Origin: Diacronema lutheri | Lineage: Eukaryota > Haptophyta > Pavlovophyceae > Pavlovales > Pavlovaceae | Assembly: GCA_019448385.1 (NCBI GenBank) | Contig: JAGTXO010000015.1 | Location: 826,147 to 890,146 of the forward strand | Direction of reading: 5' to 3' | DNA length: 64,000 nt | In this document: positions 37,021-46,981 of the stretch, piece after piece | How positions within the stretch are numbered: position 1 is the stretch's first letter | Layout: the number at the start of each line of letters is the position of its first letter | Translations under genes and position numbers: made by a program | The notes under the pieces: model-generated | Database searches by the model: none | What the model saw: the letters and a program-made list of their open reading frames with translations, nothing else | Told to the model about the DNA's origin: nothing

Positions 37021-40000
37021 ATGGAGCGCGCGATGGACGGCGTCTCACCGCGCCTGGCGATGCCCATCGAGATGACGGGCTCGAGCGCGCGGCGCGCGCG
37101 CGCGGAAGCGCACGGGTTGCACGTGACGCAGCTCGCGCCCGACCCAGAGCAGCCGTCGCCGCGCTACCAGCACACGGCGACCGTGCTCGGCTCGGGCTCC
37201 AACCGCTTCGTCGTCGTGTTCGGCGGGCGCGAGCGCGCGGGCGCGCTCTCGCCCAATGCCATCCACCTGTACGACGTCTCTCGCGCCGCGTGGCACAAGC
37301 CGAGCCCCGCCGGGTTCGCGCCGAGCGCGCGCTTCGGACACGTCGCCGCGGCGGTCGGGTTCAACCGCATGATGGTCGCGGGCGGGGTGGGCGAGGAGGG
37401 GCTCTTGCGCGACGCGGCGCTGCTCACGCTCGCTCGGAACGACGTGTGGGAGCCCGACGAGGGCGTGTGGCGCGCGGGCAGCGCGCAGCTTCACTGGACG
37501 CGTCTGTTCACGCCCAAGGGCGTGCAGCCGCCGCCCGGCCGCGCGTACGCGGCCGCCGCCGCGTGCGACGGCAAGGTGTGGGTGCACGGCGGATCGCTCG
37601 TGCCGACGGTGACATGCCAGCGTGTCGCACCCTCGTCGCCCCGCTCGCCGCGCTCGCCGCGCTCGCCTTTCATGCCCGCGCCGCCGAGCCCGCGCGGCGG
37701 GGCTGGGCGGGTACGGGTCGCGTCGCACCGTGTGCGCTCGCTGCTCGACTTTTCGCGCTACCCGCAGGGGTGGGCGGCGGAGGGGCTGACCGACGCGCTG
37801 CTCGTCGCCGAGCTGGCCGACTCGCTCGTCGTCTGGCGCGAGCTGCCCGCGTCGGCGCTGAGCGGCGCCGTGCCGTGCGCGCGCGCGCACCACACCATGG
37901 CGGCGTTGCCGCACGGCCGCCTGCTGCTGCTCGGCGGGCACGGCAGCGGCGAGGTGGACGCGCGCGCGCTCGAGCGCGTGCAGTCGGACGATCGTACGCG
38001 CCATTCGCTCAAGGGCATTCCCACCCTCGGCCCCGATCGCCTCTCGTCCAACGCGTGCGGTCGGCACCTCGCAGACACGCGTGTCCTCGACACGCGCACC
38101 CTCACGTGGGCCAGCCTCGTCTGCGCGGGGCTCAGGCCGGCGCCGCGGCACTCGGCGGCGCTTGCGGTGCAGGAGGGCGCGCGTTCGATCTACCTCTTAG
38201 GCGGGCAGGTCGCCGCGCCCAACGCCGCCGCGGCCGGCGGCGTTAGTAACGGCACGGCCGTGCCCTTCCCGACGCATCGAGGGTCGCTCGACGTTGCGCA
38301 GCTGCCCGCTGTGTGCCATCGAGGGTCGTGCGACGTTGCGCAGCTGCCCGCTGTGACGAGTGTAACCTCGCCGCCGCGCACGAGGCCGGCCGACAGCGCC
38401 GCTGCCGGCGCTGCCGGCGCCGCGCGCGGCGCGCGATCGGTGGGGCCGCGCGAGGCGGTTGCCGGCGCCGAGCTGCACGTGCTCGGCACGGAGCTGGGCG
38501 CGTGGTGGAGCCCGGCGCAGGCGGCCGCCGGGCGGAGGCGTGGCAACGACGCGCGCGGCGAGCGGAGCGGCGGCACCCAGCGCGCAGCCCGGCGCAGCGC
38601 GGGCGTGGCGGCGGGCGGTGGCGGCGGCGTCGGCGGCGGCGACGGCGGCGGCGAGGAGGCCGCCGCCCGCTTCACGGCGGGCAGCGCGGCGTGCATCGGC
38701 TCGGGCAAGCTGCTCCTCTTCGGCGGCTCACTCGCGCCCATCCCGCTCCCACCGCACGATGGCGGGGCCGATGCGCATCGCTCTGCGGCCGGCAACGGTG
38801 GCGGTACGGGCGGCAGCGCCGGCGCGCACGGCGCGCACGGCCGCGCGCTGCGGTTGGGCGATGGCGTCGTGTCGGGCGACGCGTCGCTGCTCGAGCTGAG
38901 CACGCGGCGCGTGCTGCGTGTGAGCCCGCGCGCGGGGCTCATTGTGGGCGGCACGACCGTCTCCATCGAGGGCGAGCGCTTCGACGAGGGCGGCGCGCCG
39001 CTGCTCGTGCGCTTCGCGGCCATCCTGCACGCGGGCACCGACGCGGAGCGGTGCGTCGAGCTATGCGTGCCCGCGGTTGTGCGCGCCGCCGGGCTCGCGA
39101 GCGCCGTCGCGCCGTCGTTCGTCGCGCACCTGCCCGAGGGCCTCGTGACCGTTGAGGTCGCGACGCTGCCCGCCGCGCTGCTCGGCACGGGCGGCTTGGA
39201 GAGCGTGCGCGTGCGCGCTGAGCGCGAGGCGCCGGGGCGGACAGGGGACGGCGGCGCGCGCGCGCGCGCGGCGAGCGCGCCGAGGCGCGCGCGCATTCGT
39301 GCCGCCGGCGTGGACGCGGCGGAGGGCGGCGCGCCGCTCGACGGCCGCGCGGGCGACGGCGCGCGGGGCGCCTCGCCGCGCGCGCGCGCGCCGTCGCCGC
39401 CCGCGTCGCCGCGCGCGCGGCGTGCGCAGCGCGAGCGCGCCGCGCGGCTCGCGCTGCTTGCGCTCGTCGAGCGGCGGCGCGGCGGTGCCGACCCGCTCGA
39501 CCTGGCCGAGCTGCCGTCGACGGTTCGCTCGCTCCTCGAGTGGACGGCGGACGGCGTCGAGTTCTGCTACGTGGGCGCGACCGACCCGATGCGCTGCGCG
39601 TACAGCGGCGAGGGACTCACGCGCGCGGTCGCGGGCGAGCGCGCGCGCATCGATGTCGTCGCGCACGACCTGCTCGGCCGCCGCCGGCTGCACGGCGGCG
39701 ACGCGTTTAGCCTCGTGAGCGCGCCCGTTGACCGCGGCGCGCTGCACGCGCCCGACGGTGGCATGACGGCGGCGGACCGCGCCGACGGCTCGTACGAGCT
39801 CGGGTACACGCCAACGCGCGCGGGCGACCTCGAGCTCGTCGTGCAGCTCAACGGGCTGCCGTGCCGCACGGTGCGCGCCCGCGTCTCCGCCGGCGCGGCC
39901 GACGCGGGCGCGTGCCGGATTGACGGGCTCGCGCAGGTCGCGCAGCACAGCGCGGGCGAGCCGATCCGTTTCGAGTTGCTCGCCTTCGACCGCTTCCGCA

Positions 40001-40746
40001 ACCCGACGAGCGCGAGCGCCGCTGACTTTGACGTGTCGCTTGCGCCGCTCGGCGGTGCGCGCCAGCGCGTGCGCCGCGTGTCCGCGTCGAGCGCGAGCAG
40101 CGTCGAGACGGCCGACGCGGCGGACGAGGCGGATATGGGCGGCGCGGTGGACGTGCGCGTGAGCGACACGTGCCACGTCACGCTCGTCGTCGAGCGCGCC
40201 GGGCGCTACCGCCTCGACTGCCGGCTGCGAGGGTTGCCGATCGGCGATGCGCGCGCGGGCCCTCGCGTGCTCGACGTTGTCGCCGCGCGCGCAGTCGGCG
40301 AACGCAGCGTCGTCCAAGGGCCGGGCACGCGCGGTGGGCTGAGCGGCCCGCCGCTCTCCTTCGAGGTGCACACCTACGACGCGTTTGGCAACCCGCGCAT
40401 GCGCGGCGGCGACGACGTGCGCGCGGCGCTGCGCTGGCGCGACGGCGGCGACGGCGCGGGCAGGCCGCCCCCGCCGACGGTGAGCATCGTCGAGCAGTCG
40501 GTCGGTGGGTACCGCTGCACGTACGAGACGACCTTGGCGCAGAGCGCAAAGCACGGCGCGGCGAAGGGGCGCGAGCTGCGCGAGGTCGTGCCGCTGCACG
40601 GCGAGCTCCTCCTCGACGTGAGCGTCAACGGCTGGGCGCTGCCCACGTGCGCTGTGCTCCTGCGCGGCGCGCCCGACGGCGCGGCGGGCGCGGCGGGCGA
40701 CGCGGCGGGCGCGGCGGGCGACGTGGCGGGCGGCGGCGTGGCGTGA
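37021..40746 (+). CDS. Kelch-repeat / IPT / filamin-repeat protein
   Basis: 1241 residues in one exon from the ATG at 37021. The N-terminal half has about six Kelch blades (YQHTATVLGS ... VVVFGGRE; FGHVAAAVGFNRMMVAGG; HHTMAALPHGRLLLLGGHG; PRHSAALAVQEGARSIYLLGG). At about residue 630 an IPT/TIG fold begins (VSPRAGLIVGGTTVSIEGERF). From about 860 to the end are three filamin-type Ig repeats, recognisable by GSYELGYTPTRAGDLELVVQLNG, then FELLAFDRFRNPTS, then FEVHTYDAFGNPRMRGG and GGYRCTYETTL. The combination suggests a large adhesion or scaffold protein; Kelch plus filamin repeats occur in other algae and oomycetes. No signal peptide or membrane helix is evident. A short internal duplication (DVAQLPAV twice) lies near residue 425. 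Confidence 0.8.
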   Translation: MERAMDGVSPRLAMPIEMTGSSARRARAEAHGLHVTQLAPDPEQPSPRYQHTATVLGSGSNRFVVVFGGRERAGALSPNAIHLYDVSRAAWHKPSPAGFAPSARFGHVAAAVGFNRMMVAGGVGEEGLLRDAALLTLARNDVWEPDEGVWRAGSAQLHWTRLFTPKGVQPPPGRAYAAAAACDGKVWVHGGSLVPTVTCQRVAPSSPRSPRSPRSPFMPAPPSPRGGAGRVRVASHRVRSLLDFSRYPQGWAAEGLTDALLVAELADSLVVWRELPASALSGAVPCARAHHTMAALPHGRLLLLGGHGSGEVDARALERVQSDDRTRHSLKGIPTLGPDRLSSNACGRHLADTRVLDTRTLTWASLVCAGLRPAPRHSAALAVQEGARSIYLLGGQVAAPNAAAAGGVSNGTAVPFPTHRGSLDVAQLPAVCHRGSCDVAQLPAVTSVTSPPRTRPADSAAAGAAGAARGARSVGPREAVAGAELHVLGTELGAWWSPAQAAAGRRRGNDARGERSGGTQRAARRSAGVAAGGGGGVGGGDGGGEEAAARFTAGSAACIGSGKLLLFGGSLAPIPLPPHDGGADAHRSAAGNGGGTGGSAGAHGAHGRALRLGDGVVSGDASLLELSTRRVLRVSPRAGLIVGGTTVSIEGERFDEGGAPLLVRFAAILHAGTDAERCVELCVPAVVRAAGLASAVAPSFVAHLPEGLVTVEVATLPAALLGTGGLESVRVRAEREAPGRTGDGGARARAASAPRRARIRAAGVDAAEGGAPLDGRAGDGARGASPRARAPSPPASPRARRAQRERAARLALLALVERRRGGADPLDLAELPSTVRSLLEWTADGVEFCYVGATDPMRCAYSGEGLTRAVAGERARIDVVAHDLLGRRRLHGGDAFSLVSAPVDRGALHAPDGGMTAADRADGSYELGYTPTRAGDLELVVQLNGLPCRTVRARVSAGAADAGACRIDGLAQVAQHSAGEPIRFELLAFDRFRNPTSASAADFDVSLAPLGGARQRVRRVSASSASSVETADAADEADMGGAVDVRVSDTCHVTLVVERAGRYRLDCRLRGLPIGDARAGPRVLDVVAARAVGERSVVQGPGTRGGLSGPPLSFEVHTYDAFGNPRMRGGDDVRAALRWRDGGDGAGRPPPPTVSIVEQSVGGYRCTYETTLAQSAKHGAAKGRELREVVPLHGELLLDVSVNGWALPTCAVLLRGAPDGAAGAAGDAAGAAGDVAGGGVA

Positions 40747-40773
40747 GCGCTGCGGCGCGAGGGGTCGGCGGTC

Positions 40774-40786
40774 GGCCATTTTGAAT
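40774..40786 (+). promoter_or_regulatory. GGCCATTTTGAAT element upstream of the WSC gene
   Basis: AT-rich island 57 bases before the ATG. A near-identical GGCCATTTTAAAT is at 32306-32318, 71 bases upstream of the F-box/kinase gene but in the opposite orientation relative to the gene. A possible shared promoter element. Confidence 0.3.
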
Positions 40787-40842
40787 GAGCGAGGGAAAAA
40801 CCACCGGACACCCGTCCGCTTTTCGCGCCGCAATTGGCCCAC

Positions 40843-41829
40843 ATGAATCGGGCGGCGCTGCTCATCGCGTTCACCTTGGCCAGCGCGGCGCGCGGCCAGG
40901 CGCCTGCGCAGGCGGCGGGCTGCGGGCCGCTCTCATTGTCGCAGATGAGTGAGATTGCAAGCCATGCGCTCTCGCACGTCAACGACCTCGCGTCGATCCC
41001 GAATCGGCTCGCGCGCACGGCGGCGGCGCAGGTCACGTGCGCGAGCGTCGACTCGGCCGATGCGCGGGCGCCCGAGCCGACGTCGGAGGCGACGCCAGAG
41101 CAGTGCCTGGGTGCGGTCTTCTCTTCGGCCGTCGGCGCAAAGTGCACCGGCGCGTGCGGCGAGTCGGTCGCGCGGTTGAAAAGCACGCTCGCGTCGGTCT
41201 GCGCGCGGCTCGGCGGGATCGGCTGCAAGCCAAAGCTCTGCGCGCGGCTCACGGACGGGGCGACGCACGCCGTGCATGCGCCGCTCCGCGCGGCCGTGCC
41301 AAGTGGTCATGACGCGCTCGTCGGCTGCTTCGACGTGCGCTCGTCCAAGGCGGCGCGCGACGCGCTCAGCGCCGCATTCACTCCGCCGTTCGGTCAGGGC
41401 GTGTCCAGCCTCGGCGCGTGCGCGGCGGCGTGCGCGGACTCGATCCAGTTCGCGATGGAGGGCGGGCGTTGCCGTTGCGGCCAGGGCGTGATGACGGCCT
41501 GGCCGCAGTACGCGGCGAGCCCGTCGCAGTGCGGCTCAGCATGCGCCGGCGATCGCGACGGCGCGGGCATGCCGTGCGGCCGACTGAGCCGCGTCGCCGT
41601 GTACGACACGGCGGCGATCGTGCGCGGCTCGGCGGTCGCGGCGTCGAGCGCCCGCGCTGAGGCCACGGCCCGCGAGCAGGATGGCGCACGGTCGTCCGCG
41701 CTGCTCGCCGCCGCCGCCCTCGGCTCGGCGGCAGTCGCGATCGTGCGCGCCGCCCGCACGGCCTCCGATGGACGGCGTGCGCGCGCCGACGTTGGTGCCG
41801 CGGGACATGGCGCGCTGGCCCTCGCCTGA
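40843..41829 (+). CDS. WSC-domain secreted or membrane protein
   Basis: 328 residues from the ATG at 40843. A signal peptide (RAALLIAFTLASAARGQA) is followed by a Cys-containing region and, at about residues 159-262, a WSC carbohydrate-binding domain: LVGCFDV, ACAAACAD, GGRCRCGQG, CGSACAGD, then CGRLSRVAVYD. A hydrophobic stretch near the C-terminus (SALLAAAALGSAAVAIVRAA) may anchor it. WSC domains bind glucans or glycans at the cell surface in fungi and algae. It follows the Kelch gene by 96 bases on the same strand; co-transcription cannot be judged. Confidence 0.78.
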   Translation: MNRAALLIAFTLASAARGQAPAQAAGCGPLSLSQMSEIASHALSHVNDLASIPNRLARTAAAQVTCASVDSADARAPEPTSEATPEQCLGAVFSSAVGAKCTGACGESVARLKSTLASVCARLGGIGCKPKLCARLTDGATHAVHAPLRAAVPSGHDALVGCFDVRSSKAARDALSAAFTPPFGQGVSSLGACAAACADSIQFAMEGGRCRCGQGVMTAWPQYAASPSQCGSACAGDRDGAGMPCGRLSRVAVYDTAAIVRGSAVAASSARAEATAREQDGARSSALLAAAALGSAAVAIVRAARTASDGRRARADVGAAGHGALALA

Positions 41830-41912
41830 AGAGGGGTGGAATCTGAGCTGTGCCATTGAGCGCTCGGCACGTGCTCGATTCTATCATGCGGCCGAGTGGT
41901 GCGCGTTCAATC

Positions 41913-42788
41913 TCATCGCGGCGCGGACGCGCTCTTGGCGACGATCTGCTCCGTCACCTCCCACAGCTTGCGCTGCGTCTCGCGATCGTCGACGAGTGGG
42001 GAGCGCATCTCCTCGCGGCAGTGCCAAAAGTACTTGCCGCTCATGCTCTGCACCTCGGGCGAGACGGCGCAGTAGACCGCCGTGTACGCGCCCGCGTCGC
42101 GCGGCTTGCGGAAGGCGTACTGCAGCGGCGTCGTGAAGCGCTCGCCGATGCGCACGAGCGGGTGGAAGCCGCTCGTCACGTTGGTGATCACCGTGCCCGG
42201 GTGGACGGCGTTGACCGTGACGCCCTGCCCGCTCAGCCTGCGGTCGAGCTCCATCGTCGAAAGGAGCTGCGCGAGCTTGGACTGCTCGTAGGCGCCAAAC
42301 ATGGAGTAACGCCGCTCGCCCTGCATGTCCTCGAAGTTGAACCGTCGCTCGCCCTGCGCGCGCACCCGCGGCGGCGGCGGCGGCGGCGCAGTGTGGGCAA
42401 AGCTGGCTGCGCGGCACGGGCGCGCGTCTTTCCCACGCGCCTACCCAGTGCATGGACGACGAGATGTTCACAATGCGCGCGCCACCGTTGGTGCGCTTGA
42501 GTGCGGGCAGGAGGAGCTGCGTAAGCAGGAAATGGCCGAGGTAGTTGGCCTGCAACGTCATCTCGTAGCCGTCGGCGGTGAGGAGCCGCTCGTGCTGCAT
42601 CACGCCCGCGTTGTTCACGAGCACGTGCAGCGGCAGCCCGAGCGCCTCGAAGGCGCGCGCGAACGCGCGAACCGACGCGAACGAGGCGAGATCAAGCGGC
42701 ATGAACTCGGCCTTGCCCTTGCCGTTCGGGCAGCGCGCGAGGATCTCGCTGCGCGCCTGCAGTGCCTTCTTCTCCGAGCGGCAGGCTG

Positions 42789-42821
<33 letters not shown>

Positions 42822-43253
42822 CCGGCGGCCGAGCGGAGCGGGCACGTGAGCGCGCGCGGCTTCTCGCGGCGGCCGCGGCGCGGCCGGCGCGGCGAGCGCA
42901 CCGAGGATCACGTGCGCGCCCATCCGGACGAGGGCTTCGGCCGTCGATTGTCCGATGCCCGAGCTGGAGCCGGTGACGATGCACACCTTGCCCGTCATGT
43001 CCTCGTCCTCGGGCACCGGGCCGATCACCTGGAAACGGTACGTGATGGCGGTGAGCAGCATGCCGAGCGCGAGCGTCGTAAGCGAGCCGCCTCGGAAGGT
43101 GACGTATGCCAAGAGGCCGTTCGCGCTGGCGACATAGGGGAGCGGCGACTCGTGCTTCGAGTAGCACATCTCGTTGATCGTGTACCGCATCGCGCAGATG
43201 ACGAGCGGGTACGCCGAGAGCGCGATGCTCACGTACGTGAGCGCCGCATCCAT
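41913..43253 (-). CDS. Short-chain dehydrogenase/reductase (retinol-dehydrogenase-like); three exons
   Basis: Exons on the minus strand 43253-42902, 42785-42445 and 42353-41913 give 377 residues; the splices read VIL/ACRSEKKA and SSMHW/GERRFNFED, as in related SDRs. The N-terminus has membrane helices (YVSIALSAYPLVICAM; LTTLALGMLLTAITYRF). The NAD(P) motif is TGSSSGIG, followed by LVNNAGVM, NISSSMHW and the catalytic YEQSK. The classical family includes retinol dehydrogenases, WW-domain oxidoreductase-like proteins and protochlorophyllide reductases; the substrate is not deducible. Introns are 116 bases (GTGCGC, with a CT-repeat) and 91 bases (GTAGGC). It is head-to-head with the EEP gene, 32 bases between ATGs. 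Confidence 0.85.
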
Positions 43254-43285
43254 CGCGAACTGGATTTTGGACTCGAATCGCGCCC
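43254..43285. promoter_or_regulatory. 32-base divergent intergenic region between SDR and EEP genes
   Basis: The shortest ATG-to-ATG gap here. It contains AT-rich GATTTTGG and GATTCGAGTCC-type sequence on either strand; transcript start sites must overlap or lie in the opposite coding region. Confidence 0.5.
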
Positions 43286-44938
43286 ATGCTTCAAACCGTG
43301 TCCGATGGCGCCGGCCAGCAGGCGAACGCGTCACCGCCGAGGAAGGTGCCGCGGCTGGCGCCGCCGACCGTGCACCGGCTGCGCCTGCCGGCAGGCCCGC
43401 TCGTCGTCGGCGTCGAGTGTGCGCCGCGCATCATGCTGCTCAACGCGAGCCAGGACGCGTTCGTCGCGCGCTGGCTGCGGTGCGCGCCCGACGGCAGCTC
43501 CGCCGCGCCGGTCGACGTCGGCAGAGAGCTGTTGTACACGCCTGTCGCGGCGGACGTGTCGCACCGGCTGCGGCTCGCGGTCACTCCTCTTTGGGACGAC
43601 GGCACGCCCGTGGCCGGCAACCTCGTCGCCGTCGAATCGTCGGCGGTCGTCGACGAGTTCGCGCCGCGCGCGCCGCGCACCCTCGTGCGGCGCGGCGTTG
43701 CGGGCGCGGAGGCGGGCGCGGTGGCGGTGCCGCTCGCGCGCGTGATGACGTACAACGTGCTCTCGCAGCGCATGGCCACCCCCGAGCTGCACCCGCACTG
43801 CCCCGCGTGGGCGCTCCGCTGGCCCTTCCGCTGGCGCGCGCTGTGGCGGGAGCTGCTCGACGCGCGGCCGTGCGTCGCGTGTTTGCAAGAGGTGGAGGAG
43901 GATGCGTGGCGCGCGCACTTCGAGCCGGCGATGCGCAGTGCAGGCTACGAGGGCGTGCTCGCGCCCAAGCGCACACGGCGCGGCCAGCTGACGCACGGCT
44001 GCGCGACGATGTACTGCGCAGAGCGCTGGCAACTTGTCGCGCATCGCGCCGCGCCGCTCGCCGACGCGCTCGACGCGCTCGTCGCGCGCGGCGACGGCGG
44101 CGGGGCGGGCGCCGCGCTGCTGGACGAGGCGCGCGGCAAGGGCTCGCTCGTGCTGCTGCTCGCGCTGCGCGAGCGAGCCGCGCCCGCCGCCGGCGCGCGC
44201 GCGCGTGCGCTCGTGGTCGCAAACACGCACCTGCACTGGGAGGCGCACAGGCCGCACCTCAAGGCGGTGCAGGCCGCGCTCGCGTGCCACGCGGCGGCGG
44301 CATTCCGTGCCGAGCTGGGCACGCCCGACGAGTGGCCGCTCATCCTCGCCGCCGACCTCAACTCGACGCCGACGATTCCGCACGGCTGCGAGGCCGCGGG
44401 CGGTGGCCAGCCGCTCGGCAATGGGTGCGGGGCCGTACGCAGCGGCGTGTACGAGCTACTGGCCTCGGGCGCGCTCCATCCCGCACACCCGCACCACCCT
44501 GCGCACTGGCGGCCGCCGCCCGGCAGCAATGGCGTCGGGCCCGTCGCCGCCTCGACAGGGGCCCCACCCGCCGCCGCGCCCGTCGGCTCGCCCGACGCCG
44601 CCCCCGAGCGCGATGCGGTCGCGGCCCCGGCCGGCGCGCATGCGCGTGCGCTGCCCCCGCTGTCGCAGCCGCTCTCCCTCCATTCCGCGTACGCGGCGGT
44701 GCTCGGCGCTGAGCCCGCGTGCACCAATTTCACGCTCGGCTTTGTGGGCACACTCGACTACATCTGGGCGGAGAGCGGCACGCTGCGCGCGAGCGCGGTG
44801 CTCGACGTGCCGGAGCGCGCCGAGCTGTGCGCGCACGGCGCGCTGCCGTCGTGCGTGCACCCGTCCGACCATTTGCCGCTCCTCGCCGCGCTCTGCACGG
44901 TGCCGGTGCGAGCGCTGGCGAAGGTCGCTGCTTCCTGA
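43286..44938 (+). CDS. Exonuclease/endonuclease/phosphatase (EEP) protein, PDE12/CCR4-like
   Basis: 550 residues from the ATG at 43286, one exon. Residues about 25-125 form an Ig-like region ending LLYTPVAADVSHRLRLAVTPL, seen before the catalytic domain in PDE12-type relatives. The EEP motifs follow in order: VMTYNVLSQRMA, CLQEVEEDAW, VVANTHLHWEAH, LAADLNSTP, VGTLDYIWAES, and SDHLPLLAAL. These are the metal and phosphate ligands of Mg2+-dependent nucleases that degrade 2',5'-oligoadenylate or poly(A). The Ala/Pro/Gly-rich insert near residue 410-450 is unusual. Role: most likely mRNA deadenylation or turnover, in cytosol or mitochondrion. Confidence 0.85.
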   Translation: MLQTVSDGAGQQANASPPRKVPRLAPPTVHRLRLPAGPLVVGVECAPRIMLLNASQDAFVARWLRCAPDGSSAAPVDVGRELLYTPVAADVSHRLRLAVTPLWDDGTPVAGNLVAVESSAVVDEFAPRAPRTLVRRGVAGAEAGAVAVPLARVMTYNVLSQRMATPELHPHCPAWALRWPFRWRALWRELLDARPCVACLQEVEEDAWRAHFEPAMRSAGYEGVLAPKRTRRGQLTHGCATMYCAERWQLVAHRAAPLADALDALVARGDGGGAGAALLDEARGKGSLVLLLALRERAAPAAGARARALVVANTHLHWEAHRPHLKAVQAALACHAAAAFRAELGTPDEWPLILAADLNSTPTIPHGCEAAGGGQPLGNGCGAVRSGVYELLASGALHPAHPHHPAHWRPPPGSNGVGPVAASTGAPPAAAPVGSPDAAPERDAVAAPAGAHARALPPLSQPLSLHSAYAAVLGAEPACTNFTLGFVGTLDYIWAESGTLRASAVLDVPERAELCAHGALPSCVHPSDHLPLLAALCTVPVRALAKVAAS

Positions 44939-44989
44939 TGGGCGATGGGCGATGGATCCGACGGGCGCGATTTCAAATTGAATGTGCTG

Positions 44990-46915
44990 TCATCCCACAC
45001 GCTTCCCGCCCGCGCGCCCGTCGCCGTCATAGAACGTGGCGGTCAGGTTGACGCGCGAGAAGGCCTCCGACATGGCGCCGCGGCACGCGAGGTAGCAGTC
45101 GGAGCGCGCCCAGCTCGGCGCGGCAGGGGAGGGCAGCTGGCAGCGCGCGCGCCACGCGAGGGACGTGTAATCGGCGATCGGCTCGCCGAACGAGAAGTCG
45201 CACGGCAGCGACGGCGCCGCGTCCGAGCCGCCGAGGCCGCGCAGGCGCTCGTCGGCGACGCCGAGCGCAGGCGCGCGCAGCGCGAGCTTGCGCGTGCGCC
45301 GCCAGTGCGCGGCAATCGCACCGGGCTCGGCGAGCGCGCGATGCGCACCGTACGGCGGCAGGCAGCTCGCCGGCGCATTGAGCGCACTTCCGTTCCGCGG
45401 CAGCGCGGGCCAGCCGAGGGGCCAGTCATAGTCAACGAGTTCAGTGTGTGGCAGGCCGTTGTCGTTGGGCTGCGCAGCGAGCACGATCGAGCGCACGCCG
45501 AGCAAGCAGGCGAGCGCGGCGAGTTGGCCGTCGATGCCACGCCACGGCGTGGCGCGCGTCCAATGCGCGCCCCGGCCGCAGATGGCGAGCAACCAGCGGA
45601 GCACGCCCGGCCCGGTCTCGAGTGCCGCCGCGCCCGCGCCCGAGCGCACCACGCCGCGCGCTGCGATCGGCGCGCCATGCGCCGAGCGCAGGCGCGCAGC
45701 GCACTCGGCCGGGTGGAGCTCGCCCCGGCGCGCGCGCGCGAGCCATTCGCTCCGCTCGACGACCGCACGCGCGCCGGCCGACGCGGGTGCGACCGACGCG
45801 GCGGGCGTGCAGATGCCACGCCGCGCGGTCACAGTGTACAGAGCGCACGCCACCGCGTCGGGTGCGCGCGCGGCCGGCCACCGGTCGAGGAGCGCGCGGC
45901 ACGGTGCCTCGATGCCCATGTGCCTCGCAAAGGCCCACGCCGCGCTCTCCTCCGCGCGACGCCACGGCCGCCACGCGCGGCTGGCGGCCGCCGCGCGCTC
46001 GCGCGTGCCAAGCTCCTGCAGCATGCCCACGATGGCGTCGGGCTTGGAGAGCGCGACCCACGGCGCCGACAGCCGCCACCATGTGCCAGTGCCTCGCCAC
46101 ACGTTGAACCACGAGCCCGCCATCGGCGCGCGCAGGTCCGGCTGCGCTGGCCCGCCCCATGCTTCGACCTCGAGCCAGTCGCCGTCGCGCAGGCGCAGGA
46201 GCGCGCCGAGTCGCGCGCTCGCGGAGAGGGCGCGGTGCGGCTCAGGCGCGCGCGCCGGGCGCGCGCGCTCATCGTCAACCCGCCGCTGCGCCGGCCTCGC
46301 GCCGGGCGTGCTGAGCACGCGCCTCGGCCGCGCGACGTGCGCGTCGCGCGCGTCGGCGGGCGCAAAGCCATCGGGGAAGAAAACGGCGCGCACGATGGCG
46401 AGCGGGTTGGTCCACGAGGGCTGTGGACCGAAGCGCGCGCCCGCGACCGAATGGAGGCGCACGGGCGGCGCAAGCGGCTCGAGCACGCGCCGCACCGGCG
46501 TCTCCCACCGCTCGAAGGAGCCCTGCTTGACGAGCTTTGGCCGCGCGCGCGCGCCTTCCGCCGAGAAGAAGACGCCCGCGGGCAGGTAGGGCAGCCGTGC
46601 GGCCGGCACGCGCCCGCCGCCTCGCGCCGAGATGGGCGCGCATGACGTCGTTGGGCGCATCTCCGCCGCACGGCTCGGCTCGCACGCGTAGTAGTAGTCG
46701 AGAGCCTCGAAGAGCGCGCGCAGCGCGCCGGGCGATGCTGCTGCGAGGTGCGCGCGCGCCGACGGGTAGACGGCCTGCAGGTAGCGCAGCAGCTCAGCGG
46801 GCTCGACTTGGGGTGCCGATGGGGCCATAGCGCTCGCGTGCGCGCCCCGCGGCGCGTCCGCCCCGAGGCCGCACGCCAACAGCGCGATGGCGCAGGCGCG
46901 CGGCGTCGCGCTCAT
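44990..46915 (-). CDS. Unrecognised secreted or lumenal protein
   Basis: 641 residues from the ATG at 46915. A hydrophobic N-terminus (ACAIALLACGLGADA) fits a signal peptide, so entry to the secretory system is likely. The rest is soluble-looking with Trp-rich stretches (GSWFNVWRGTGTWWRLSAPWVAL) and a C-terminal region with several Cys (CDFSFGEP, RCQLP, CYLACRG). I do not recognise a family. A Cys-containing secreted enzyme is possible, but no catalytic motif is visible. The frame has codon usage like its neighbours, and no intron is needed. It is head-to-head with the YcnI-domain gene. Confidence 0.6.
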   Translation of the reverse strand: MSATPRACAIALLACGLGADAPRGAHASAMAPSAPQVEPAELLRYLQAVYPSARAHLAAASPGALRALFEALDYYYACEPSRAAEMRPTTSCAPISARGGGRVPAARLPYLPAGVFFSAEGARARPKLVKQGSFERWETPVRRVLEPLAPPVRLHSVAGARFGPQPSWTNPLAIVRAVFFPDGFAPADARDAHVARPRRVLSTPGARPAQRRVDDERARPARAPEPHRALSASARLGALLRLRDGDWLEVEAWGGPAQPDLRAPMAGSWFNVWRGTGTWWRLSAPWVALSKPDAIVGMLQELGTRERAAAASRAWRPWRRAEESAAWAFARHMGIEAPCRALLDRWPAARAPDAVACALYTVTARRGICTPAASVAPASAGARAVVERSEWLARARRGELHPAECAARLRSAHGAPIAARGVVRSGAGAAALETGPGVLRWLLAICGRGAHWTRATPWRGIDGQLAALACLLGVRSIVLAAQPNDNGLPHTELVDYDWPLGWPALPRNGSALNAPASCLPPYGAHRALAEPGAIAAHWRRTRKLALRAPALGVADERLRGLGGSDAAPSLPCDFSFGEPIADYTSLAWRARCQLPSPAAPSWARSDCYLACRGAMSEAFSRVNLTATFYDGDGRAGGKRVG

Positions 46916-46981
46916 CGGACGGCCATGCTGAGATCCGGGCTTGCGCAATTTCCGACCAACACACGCCAAGCGAACGAGAAC

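Noticed and set aside
39061-40842. Minus frame opposite the filamin repeats
   Set aside because: No domain; plus-strand Kelch/filamin assignment is clear.
46925-46981. Upstream ATG as start of the YcnI-domain protein
   Set aside because: It would place 19 polar residues before the signal peptide; the ATG at 46982 gives a clean signal and a His-first mature chain.
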